Assembly (NCBI GenBank): GCA_903825445.1
Contig: CAIKAS010000200.1
Span: forward strand, 1 to 64,000
Reading direction: 5' to 3'
Length of the DNA: 64,000 bases
From: an uncultured Acidobacteriia bacterium
Lineage (GTDB): Bacteria > Acidobacteriota > Terriglobia > Bryobacterales > Bryobacteraceae
The notes beneath the pieces were generated by a model. The model had not been told where the DNA came from. It did not search any database and saw only the letters and a program-made list of their open reading frames with translations. Every line of letters starts with the position of its first letter. Position 1 is the first letter of the stretch. Below, one piece after another: positions 57,607 to 64,000 of this stretch. The position numbers were made by a program, and so were the translations under genes.

Positions 57607-58659
57607 TTATTTCCTGTTGGTCACCCGGAAGATGTATGCAAGGATTTCCGCAACTGCTCGATAAAGATGTGCCGGGATCTCCTGACCCACATCCACGGAC
57701 TTGTAAAGCGCGCGTGCCAAAGGCGGATTCTCAATCAACGGCACCTGATTGGACAGGGCTTTTTCACGAATGCGCAGCGCAAGATAGTTCTTGCCTTTGG
57801 CGACCACCAGCGGGGCCGCCATGCTATCCGGGTCATACTTCAGGGCCACGGCGAAATGAGTGGGGTTCACGATTACCGCGGTCGCCGTCGGAACTTCCTT
57901 CATCATGCGGCGACGAGACAGGTCGCGTCGCAGGGCGCGAATCTTAGCCTTGATCTGGGGATTACCTTCGGACTCCTTCGATTCATCCTTAACTTCCTGT
58001 TTTGTCATTCGCATGCCGCTCATGTGCTTGCGTTTCTCACGGAATAACTCAACAAAGCCGAAGACGAGGAACAGGCCCGCGGCCTTCCACAGCAAACCCT
58101 GAAGGATTCCGCATATCTCGTCCATTCCGGTGCGAACATTGGAGAGGGGCAGGATGATGAAACGATCCAGCTGCGCCGATACCACTCCGTAGATCGCCAT
58201 GCCGAACAGAGGCAGCATGATCAAGGCCTGCATCAGGCCGGCGAAGTTCTGTGCAGGCATTTGGCGAAGTTTCGAAAGAGGATTCAGGCGCGTGAAATCC
58301 GGTGTTAGCTTCTTTACCGAGAACCCCATTTTTGTGACGCCGAGTTGCAGGGCGAGACCCAGAACGACGAGCCCGGCACCGCCGACTATCAAGGGCACGA
58401 GGCAGCTGAAAAGAACGTCGCTGCCCAACCTCATCAATTCCGCTGAGTTCACATCCGTGGAAAATGCGCGACCGAGAAAAGTACGGAAGATGCCCGCTAT
58501 GTGGTTCATGCAGTCGATGCCCTTGTACTGCAGCAGGGCGACGAAGAGACAAAACTGCATACCCGCGATGAAGTGGCGCGCAGAGGGTACCTGACCTTCC
58601 TCGCGCGCCTTCTCGACACGTTTCTTTGTCGGTTGTTCTGACTTTTGCGGGTCTGCCAT
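57607..58659 (-). CDS. flhB: Flagellar export substrate-specificity protein FlhB
   Basis: A 350-residue protein with four membrane segments and the autocleavage motif NPTH (TAVIVNPTHFAVALKYD). Start KRVEKAREEGQVPSARHFIA is typical. Cleavage switches export from rod/hook to filament proteins together with FliK. It follows fliR by six bases and precedes flhA by three. Confidence 0.97.
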   Translation of the reverse strand: MADPQKSEQPTKKRVEKAREEGQVPSARHFIAGMQFCLFVALLQYKGIDCMNHIAGIFRTFLGRAFSTDVNSAELMRLGSDVLFSCLVPLIVGGAGLVVLGLALQLGVTKMGFSVKKLTPDFTRLNPLSKLRQMPAQNFAGLMQALIMLPLFGMAIYGVVSAQLDRFIILPLSNVRTGMDEICGILQGLLWKAAGLFLVFGFVELFREKRKHMSGMRMTKQEVKDESKESEGNPQIKAKIRALRRDLSRRRMMKEVPTATAVIVNPTHFAVALKYDPDSMAAPLVVAKGKNYLALRIREKALSNQVPLIENPPLARALYKSVDVGQEIPAHLYRAVAEILAYIFRVTNRK

Positions 58660-58665
58660 GGCTGT

Positions 58666-59433
58666 CTAACGAATGAGATCCGGAAGCGCCCTGAAAAGTC
58701 GGACAGCATAGTCCTGATAAACGCGGGGGAAGACGGCAGCCGTCGTGGCGAGAATCAGCAGGGCAGAAACAATTTTTGCGGGAAACGCCATGGAATTCAG
58801 TTGCAGATGAGAGTTGATGCGGCCAAGCAGCGCAAGCGACACGTCAATCATGACGAGTAGCCCGATCACCGGGAAGGCCAGGCGCAGGCCGGTCGAAAAT
58901 ATGGTCGAGGAGAGTCGGATGATGCCGTCGACTGTTACTCCCGAGATGGCGAAGGATCCGGGTGGCTGTGTTTCCAGACTGCGAGCGAAGATACGCACGA
59001 TTTGCCGGTGCATTCCTGTTGCGAAAAACAGCAGGCCCGCCATCGATTGCGCCATGACGACGAACATGCCTGCATCCGCCTGGGTCGTCGGGTCGACCGT
59101 GGACGCGAAAGAGTGCCCCGTATGCAGGGCTATCATCTGACCAAAAAGCCCAAAGGCTTCAGCCAGAAAAGCTACGACGAGGCCGATTGTGATTCCCATA
59201 GCCGCTTCCGATATCAGCCAGCCCGCCAACATTCCTGCGCCGGGAGTTGCGTGCAGAGCCGGCCACACGGGATATAGGGCAAGGGTCAGTGTTAGAACCA
59301 GCGCGATGCGAACAGGCTCGGGGCTTCCGCTGAGGCTGGGTATGGGGACAAATACCAATGCGCCTGAGATTCGCGCCAGCACTACCATGAATGCATACAG
59401 CGTAGTCAGCTGCAGGGTTACCTCATTGCCCAT
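58666..59433 (-). CDS. fliR: Flagellar export protein FliR
   Basis: A 255-residue membrane protein with about six hydrophobic segments (LTTLYAFMVVLARISGALVF, GITIGLVVAFLAEAFGLFGQ, GTGLRLAFPVIGLLVMIDVS-type). The SFASTVDPTTQADAG segment is family-like. It builds the export gate with FliP and FliQ. It overlaps fliQ by 11 bases. Confidence 0.93.
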   Translation of the reverse strand: MGNEVTLQLTTLYAFMVVLARISGALVFVPIPSLSGSPEPVRIALVLTLTLALYPVWPALHATPGAGMLAGWLISEAAMGITIGLVVAFLAEAFGLFGQMIALHTGHSFASTVDPTTQADAGMFVVMAQSMAGLLFFATGMHRQIVRIFARSLETQPPGSFAISGVTVDGIIRLSSTIFSTGLRLAFPVIGLLVMIDVSLALLGRINSHLQLNSMAFPAKIVSALLILATTAAVFPRVYQDYAVRLFRALPDLIR

Positions 59434-59692
59434 AACGGCCGAGGTTCCCGAGGATCAGAGTAGCGTAGGCGATGGCCTTATGGAGAATCCAGGGCATCGA
59501 GAATACGAGCGCCGCCAGCACGGCGACAAGCCGGGGAACAGTGCTGAAGGTAGAGTCCTGTATCGAGGTCACAATTTGCAGAAGACTGATCACCACGCTG
59601 GCAGCGAGACCTACCGCCAGAATGGGCGCGCTGAGCATTAAAGTCACCATGAGCATGTCGCGGACGATCTGGACCACGGAATCGGGTGTCAT
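59423..59692 (-). CDS. fliQ: Flagellar export protein FliQ
   Basis: An 89-residue protein with two membrane segments (LMVTLMLSAPILAVGLAASV and ALVFSMPWILHKAIAYATLI) and the FliQ core VVISLLQIVTSIQDSTFSTV. It shares one base with fliP (TGATG) and overlaps fliR, so these three are translated together. Confidence 0.94.
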   Translation of the reverse strand: MTPDSVVQIVRDMLMVTLMLSAPILAVGLAASVVISLLQIVTSIQDSTFSTVPRLVAVLAALVFSMPWILHKAIAYATLILGNLGRYGQ

Positions 59693-60447
59693 CAGGTATG
59701 GAAGCCTTTCATCAGCGATCCGATCACCAGGTTCCAGCCATCCACAAGAACAAACAGCAGTATTTTGAATGGGGCTGAAATCATGACCGGCGGCAGCTGC
59801 ATCATGCCGATCGAAACCGTGACCGAAGCAACCACCAGATCGACAACCAGAAAGGGAAGATACAAGATAGCCCCGATTTGAAACCCGGCTTTCAGTTCGG
59901 AGAGAATATACGCCGGCACAAGCACGCTCATCGACAGGTCGTCGTGATTTCGTGGCGTCGGCGAATGTGTAATCTCCAGCATTAACTGGATATCTTTTTC
60001 ACGGGCAAACTTTACCAGAAAACCGCGCATCGGCTTGGATCCGGCGTCGAAAGCTTCGCTGACTGTGGCCTTCCCCTGCTCCATCGGTTCCCAGCCCTGG
60101 TGGTAAACATCCAGTGCGACAGGCTGCATCACGGCGATAGTCAGGAAGAGCGCTAGGCCAAGCAATACCTGATTGGAAGGAGTTGTTTGCGTGCCTAGCG
60201 CCTGACGGAGAAAGTGCAGCACCACAGTAATTCGCAGAAACGGCGTGATACACATCACGACTGCTGGTAACAGCGTCAGCAGCGTCATCAGGATGATGAT
60301 CTGCATTGGTGCGCTGATGGATTGGCCACCTGCATTCAGACTGGCGCCTAGCAGAGGACCGGCGGGTGGCGCCGCCGCACTCGCCGGCATCAGCGCAATC
60401 GCAAGCACCGAGGATGCTTTTAGTAATGTCTTTAGATTCGTGTTCAT
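59692..60447 (-). CDS. fliP: Flagellar export protein FliP
   Basis: A 251-residue protein from the ATG at 60447 with a signal peptide (LLKASSVLAIALMPASAAA) and three to four membrane segments. Conserved FliP parts: MTLLTLLPAVVMCITPFLRI, VVLHFLRQALGTQTTPSNQV, PAYILSELKAGFQIGAILYL and GMMQLPPVMISAPFKILLFV. FliP forms the core of the export pore. Its ATG overlaps the fliO stop by four bases. Confidence 0.96.
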   Translation of the reverse strand: MNTNLKTLLKASSVLAIALMPASAAAPPAGPLLGASLNAGGQSISAPMQIIILMTLLTLLPAVVMCITPFLRITVVLHFLRQALGTQTTPSNQVLLGLALFLTIAVMQPVALDVYHQGWEPMEQGKATVSEAFDAGSKPMRGFLVKFAREKDIQLMLEITHSPTPRNHDDLSMSVLVPAYILSELKAGFQIGAILYLPFLVVDLVVASVTVSIGMMQLPPVMISAPFKILLFVLVDGWNLVIGSLMKGFHT

Positions 60448-60740
60448 GGTCTGTGATCCGCCGAAATTCCGGAGTCGACGTGGGCCCATGGTGAGCTTTC
60501 CACTACCTGGCAACCTGTGGGAGACGAAGCGATCAGGATCGCCCGGTCTCCCATCCGGATCAGATGCAGCGCGGTGTTAGGCGAAAGCGGCAGACGTTCC
60601 ACTCGTTCCAGGAATTTGGTTCCCGTGCGTCCGGAAATGCCTTTCACGTGTGCCATACCTCGCCCCTTGAGCCACCAGAGCGAGCCCCCGAGCAGACCGA
60701 AAACCGCCAATACCGCGAGAATCTGTTGAAGCCCCTCCAT
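60444..60740 (-). CDS. fliO: Flagellar biosynthesis protein FliO
   Basis: A 98-residue protein with one N-terminal membrane segment (ILAVLAVFGLLGGSLWWLKG) and a small FliO cytoplasmic domain (FLERVERLPLSPNTALHLIR, MGDRAILIASSPTG). It assists FliP assembly. It lies between fliN and fliP. Confidence 0.88.
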   Translation of the reverse strand: MEGLQQILAVLAVFGLLGGSLWWLKGRGMAHVKGISGRTGTKFLERVERLPLSPNTALHLIRMGDRAILIASSPTGCQVVESSPWAHVDSGISADHRP

Positions 60741-60742
60741 AT

Positions 60743-60991
60743 TTACTCGTATTGCTGGAAGTCCGCCAGCCGTATTCCCGTCGTAGTTTCATTGACAACG
60801 ATCTCGCCGAAACCGACAAGCTGCCCGCCGATTCGCACGTCGAGATTCTCGCCGGCGGACCGGTTCATACGAATCACTGAGTCCTTATCGAGTTCAAGAA
60901 TCTGGCGCACCGTCAGGAGACGCCGATCAAGTTCCACTTCCACGTCCAGTGGTACGTCCAGATAAAGTGATACTTCTTCAATCGCTGTCAA
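60743..60991 (-). CDS. fliN: Flagellar motor switch protein FliN, short form
   Basis: An 82-residue FliN, only the SpoA domain: SLYLDVPLDVEVELDRRLLT, VRQILELDKDSVIRMNRSAG and VRIGGQLVGFGEIVVNETTT. The start must be the TTG at 60991; it has GGAG seven bases upstream, while the nearer ATG reads ATGACTTGA and stops after two codons. It makes the lower C-ring and a docking site for FliH. A second FliN-type domain is in the FliY-like protein at 21107. Confidence 0.93.
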   Translation of the reverse strand: MTAIEEVSLYLDVPLDVEVELDRRLLTVRQILELDKDSVIRMNRSAGENLDVRIGGQLVGFGEIVVNETTTGIRLADFQQYE

Positions 60992-61033
60992 GTCATTGCT
61001 CCATTACCAGGTGTCCAGTCATGCCCGACGCGA

Positions 61034-62311
61034 TTACTGCTGCGCCAGGTTGATGGTGTCCTGACTAAGCTGGTTCATCGTAGTGACAACTTTGCCGTTC
61101 GCTTCATAAGCTCGCTGCAGGACGATGAGGTTTGTAAATTCGCTGGCAATATCTACCGTGGATGCCTCGAGTGATCCGCCGAGAATTTGTCCGCGGCCAC
61201 CCGTATTTGCGGTCCCGATCGCCGGCAGGGCAGTCGCGGCGGTTGACTGGAAATCGTTATCGCCTACTGCAGTCAGCGAATCGGGATTTCGGATCGATGC
61301 GAGCGCCAGCTGCGCCACTACCGACTGGGTGCCGTCCGAGTACTGGGCCATCACCTGGCCGCCGGAAGCCATGCTGACATTCAACAGCTCGGCCGAAGTC
61401 TGACCGTTCGAGGCATTCGCCGAAACTCCGGACGGCTGGGAGACCTGAGTGATCGTGGGATTTCCACTGGCATCGTACAGATTCCAGTTGGTACTCAAGT
61501 CAGCCGCGTTGTCGGAGAGTCCGGTAATGCTGAGAGGAATTACGCCATTGGCTGCGGACGGCGTTACCAACTGGCCACTTGCATTGAAAGTGAGAGTTCC
61601 CGGAGATGCCAGCAGGTTCGTCGGTGTGCCCGGCGTGCCGGCCGTGGTGGTGTTGCCTGGAACAGTGATCTGGTAATCCCACTGCAGGGGATTGGTTGCG
61701 TCCTTAGTCATGGTCAGTGTCATGGTCACTTGATTCCCAAGGGAATCGACCGCCTGAATTGGCGTGGAGAAGGTCCCGTCCGCCGCACCAGGAGTCGCGG
61801 AGGCGTCGAGGTTCATGTTTACCGAAACATCCGTGGTAGCGACTGGCTGCCGGATCTCACCCACTGGAATCTGAATATTGCCAATGGCCCCGTTGGTGTT
61901 TATCTGGCCACCCGATTGGTTCCAGCCCTGCACCGCCTGCCCGGTCGCGGTCAGCAGATTGCCGGAGGCGTCTACCTGAAAGGTGCCGTCGCGGGTATAC
62001 AGCGTATTGTTCGTCGATGGATCCTGAACAATGAAGAAGCCGTCACCCTGAATGGCGGAATCGAGCGGCCCCGTACTGGACGCGATGGCCCCCTGCGTGA
62101 ATTGGGTGATGGTGATCGGCGGAGCGACGCCCATACCGACCTGGGTAGTGCCAAGCCCGCCCTCCTGTGACTGACTTAACAGATCCTGAAACGACACCGT
62201 GGTGTCCTTGTAACCCGTGGTGTTAAGGTTGGCGAGATTATTGCCCACCACATCAATTGCAGTGGATGTGGCGTCGAGCGCGGATAATGCTGTTGAAAGT
62301 GCTGTAAACAT
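61034..62311 (-). CDS. flgE: Flagellar hook protein FlgE
   Basis: A 425-residue hook protein. N-terminus: ALSALDATSTAIDVVGNNLA followed by NLNTTGYKDTTVSFQDLLSQ. C-terminus: GSLEASTVDIASEFTNLIVL, QRAYEANGKVVTTMNQLSQD. The middle is beta-rich FlgE sequence (GDGFFIVQD, LYTRDGTFQVDASGNLLTAT). It follows flgD by 18 bases. Confidence 0.96.
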   Translation of the reverse strand: MFTALSTALSALDATSTAIDVVGNNLANLNTTGYKDTTVSFQDLLSQSQEGGLGTTQVGMGVAPPITITQFTQGAIASSTGPLDSAIQGDGFFIVQDPSTNNTLYTRDGTFQVDASGNLLTATGQAVQGWNQSGGQINTNGAIGNIQIPVGEIRQPVATTDVSVNMNLDASATPGAADGTFSTPIQAVDSLGNQVTMTLTMTKDATNPLQWDYQITVPGNTTTAGTPGTPTNLLASPGTLTFNASGQLVTPSAANGVIPLSITGLSDNAADLSTNWNLYDASGNPTITQVSQPSGVSANASNGQTSAELLNVSMASGGQVMAQYSDGTQSVVAQLALASIRNPDSLTAVGDNDFQSTAATALPAIGTANTGGRGQILGGSLEASTVDIASEFTNLIVLQRAYEANGKVVTTMNQLSQDTINLAQQ

Positions 62312-62329
62312 AGGTCTGCAGTGTTCCTT

Positions 62330-62731
62330 TTAGTTGCCGTTCTGTGTGGTTGTGCCGCTGGTGCTGGTGGTGCTGGGCGCATCGCTGCCGCTGGTTGGGT
62401 TGGCCGCGCCGGAGGTGCCAGTTGTGCTGCCGGTGGCGGGCGTTGAGCTTGCTGCCGCTGTGACTGACTGCGCGAGAGTGTCCGTATCCGTACGGATCTG
62501 CATGGTCTGTTCAAGCTGACTGAACTGTGCGAGTTCGCTGACGAACTGTGTGGGGTCTGCTGGCGTCGTAGGATCCTGGTACTTCAGCTGAGCGACCAGC
62601 AGTTGCAGGAACGTGTCTTCGGAAGGCGCTATGCCCCCCAGTGACGATGTCGAAGAAGAAGATGAGGTGCTGGGCGCCGTAGGGGCCGTGCTTGCTGCGA
62701 ATGATGCGAATGGGCTTAAGGATGTTGCCAT
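62330..62731 (-). CDS. flgD: Hook-capping protein FlgD, short form
   Basis: A 133-residue protein. The conserved FlgD core is present: [40 protein letters not shown]. After that there are only about 45 low-complexity Thr/Ser/Gly residues; the usual FLG-Ig and Tudor-like domains (typical length about 220) are missing. It should cap the growing hook. Its start overlaps the fliK stop by one base. Confidence 0.9.
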   Translation of the reverse strand: MATSLSPFASFAASTAPTAPSTSSSSSTSSLGGIAPSEDTFLQLLVAQLKYQDPTTPADPTQFVSELAQFSQLEQTMQIRTDTDTLAQSVTAAASSTPATGSTTGTSGAANPTSGSDAPSTTSTSGTTTQNGN

Positions 62732-64000
62732 TATTTGCTCCTGTTAAGTTGGCGTGAGGCCATTGAAAGATTGAGTTGCTCCAGCCACGCAGGGCGCTTG
62801 CCCCGTCCGTTCTGACCGGATTGTTGTTCATCCCCCGACGATTGCTGGCCGGTGTTCTGCTTCTGACCACCGTCGGATTCGCGTTCGTCGGATGTTCCAC
62901 GCCGGTCCGCGCCGCGATCTGAAAGATTGGAGCCTGCTGATCCGGTGGGCGCAAACGCTTCGGTGCTATAGCCACTCTGATTAAGCTTGCCGGTCAGACT
63001 TCCCAGATCGTCACGGAGGGAGTGTGCCAGCGTTTGGTCGGGTGTCCGCACACTCACCAGAATTTCGCCGGCGCGTTCCGTCAGCCGGATCTCCACTTTC
63101 TGATCGTTTCCAGACGGAACACTCAGCGAAATTTGATGGGCAGGCCCGACAGCTGGGTTGTCGTCCGCCACTACCGGCGCAGCAGACGCGGGGGAATCGG
63201 ATGCTGCTGTGGTGGGTGCTTTCGGCGTCGTTGCGATGGAATTACCCGGGCTACCTTGAGCGCTTCCTGTCCCGACCAGACCCTGACCGTGGATCAATGT
63301 TGAATCGATGGGTGCAGTCATAGGCTGCGGGTCCACGTGCTTCGGGTCGGTAGCAGAATTGGCGTCGTGATTGCCTCCCTCATGACCATCTCTCTCGCTG
63401 TTTTGCTGCGCACCGGAGTCGGCACCGGGGGCTCGAGTAACGCCGTTCGTTGCTGAAACTCCGCTGCCTGCCGGTGTCCCAGCCGCCGATGAAGTGAGTT
63501 GGTCCCCGGAACGGTTCGGTGATTCTGTACTGCGCGGCTCGACCACTGACATCCGGGAATTCGGAGCCAAGTTGTCGGGGATACCAGTTGTTACTCCTGC
63601 CGCCTCTGGTGTTTCTTTGGCAACGGAGTTGCCTGCAGACATGTCCGCAGATTGGATGTCGCCGGCCGCTGGTTCCTTGGGCAGCTCAGCTGGAGGCTGA
63701 GGAGAACGTACGCTGGACGGCACTGGAGAGTGCATCTCAGGCCTGACCGCAAATTCTGTAGCTCGCGATGAGACTACGGGCGACTCGGGCTGCGATGGCA
63801 TTGCGCTTGAAACAGCTGGCGGCCCTTCGGTGATTGACTCCGCCTGACGGAGTCGCAAAGCGAATGCCAACTCGCCGTGAGAATCGCCTGCAGTTCGCGT
63901 GCCTGTTTCCACCCGAGGTTCGTCGAGGCTTGTTGTGATCTCGGGCTGGCTCGATGACAGCGATTGCGAAGCGGTAGTTGAATCCGCCGCGAGTGGCAGT
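62731..64000 (-). CDS. fliK: Hook-length control protein FliK (N-terminus beyond window)
   Basis: The frame runs open through the right window edge, about 423 codons visible; the N-terminus is missing. Most is Ser/Pro/Ala/Gln-rich and disordered, as in FliK rulers. The C-terminal domain is recognisable: [40 protein letters not shown], and [20 protein letters not shown] charged, Gln/Gly-rich tail follows. It signals FlhB to switch export when the hook is finished. Confidence 0.88.
   Translation of the reverse strand, partial: LPLAADSTTASQSLSSSQPEITTSLDEPRVETGTRTAGDSHGELAFALRLRQAESITEGPPAVSSAMPSQPESPVVSSRATEFAVRPEMHSPVPSSVRSPQPPAELPKEPAAGDIQSADMSAGNSVAKETPEAAGVTTGIPDNLAPNSRMSVVEPRSTESPNRSGDQLTSSAAGTPAGSGVSATNGVTRAPGADSGAQQNSERDGHEGGNHDANSATDPKHVDPQPMTAPIDSTLIHGQGLVGTGSAQGSPGNSIATTPKAPTTAASDSPASAAPVVADDNPAVGPAHQISLSVPSGNDQKVEIRLTERAGEILVSVRTPDQTLAHSLRDDLGSLTGKLNQSGYSTEAFAPTGSAGSNLSDRGADRRGTSDERESDGGQKQNTGQQSSGDEQQSGQNGRGKRPAWLEQLNLSMASRQLNRSK

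Overview
The window is a flagellar and chemotaxis superregion of a Gram-negative bacterium, most likely an acidobacterium of the Bryobacter/Solibacter kind. I infer this from the FG-GAP/ASPIC-UnbV proteins at the left end, the moderately high GC content, the FliW-CsrA pair and the mix of Gram-positive-like and proteobacterial-like flagellar genes. The taxonomic call is an inference and was not tested by any search.

Layout. 1-5.3 kb: a TPR protein cut by the window edge and two secreted beta-propeller (FG-GAP + ASPIC/UnbV) proteins, one with an N-terminal parvulin-like domain. 5.4-18.3 kb (all minus): a signalling block with a LuxR-type regulator, a PAS-PAS-GGDEF-EAL protein, two sigma-54 activators, two histidine kinases, a chemoreceptor and a PilZ protein. 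18.4-22.0 kb (plus): fliS, flhF, fliA and a FliY-like switch protein. 22.1-26.2 kb (plus): two more chemoreceptors, a second PilZ protein and a TonB-C-domain protein. 26.2-32.7 kb (minus): flgB-flgC-fliE-fliF-fliG-fliH-fliI-fliJ, the basal-body core. 32.9-37.3 kb (plus): a very large flagellin, a terminator, and a TPR-glycosyltransferase. 37.4-41.4 kb (minus): motA2-motB2-fliW-csrA-fliD and a small FliT-like gene. 41.5 kb: a small plus-strand gene of unknown function. 41.8-53.0 kb (minus): flgM-flgN-flgK-flgL, then cheY-cheX-cheW-cheA-cheR-cheD-cheY-cheX-cheB and fliM. 53.2-54.9 kb: motB and motA as separate convergent genes. 55.0-64.0 kb (minus): fliK (cut by the window edge)-flgD-flgE-fliN-fliO-fliP-fliQ-fliR-flhB-flhA and a small membrane protein.

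How the parts fit. The genes cover the export gate, MS ring, switch, hook, junction, cap, filament, two stators and an almost complete chemotaxis pathway (CheA/W/Y/R/B/D plus CheX phosphatases; no CheZ). Two promoter classes can be read by eye. Sigma-54-like -24/-12 sites lie upstream of flgM and fliM, and weaker ones near 41.4 kb; two GAFTGA-containing activators are encoded nearby. Sigma-28-like sites with a CCGATAA-type -10 lie upstream of flagellin and two chemoreceptors, with weaker ones near fliS, motA, motB and che genes; fliA and flgM are both present. FliW-CsrA probably adds translational control of flagellin, whose leader carries two ACAGGA motifs.

No tRNA, rRNA, CRISPR array, insertion sequence or prophage was seen. 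No gap between genes exceeds about 300 bases; the largest (about 290 bp between flgB and flagellin) is regulatory. Most of the region is a recognisable flagellar system. The unusual parts are variations within it: a CsrA lacking the usual RNA-binding Arg, a FliY-like protein with a degenerate phosphatase motif, flhF without flhG, split stator genes, and pseudo-receivers with Glu in place of Asp.
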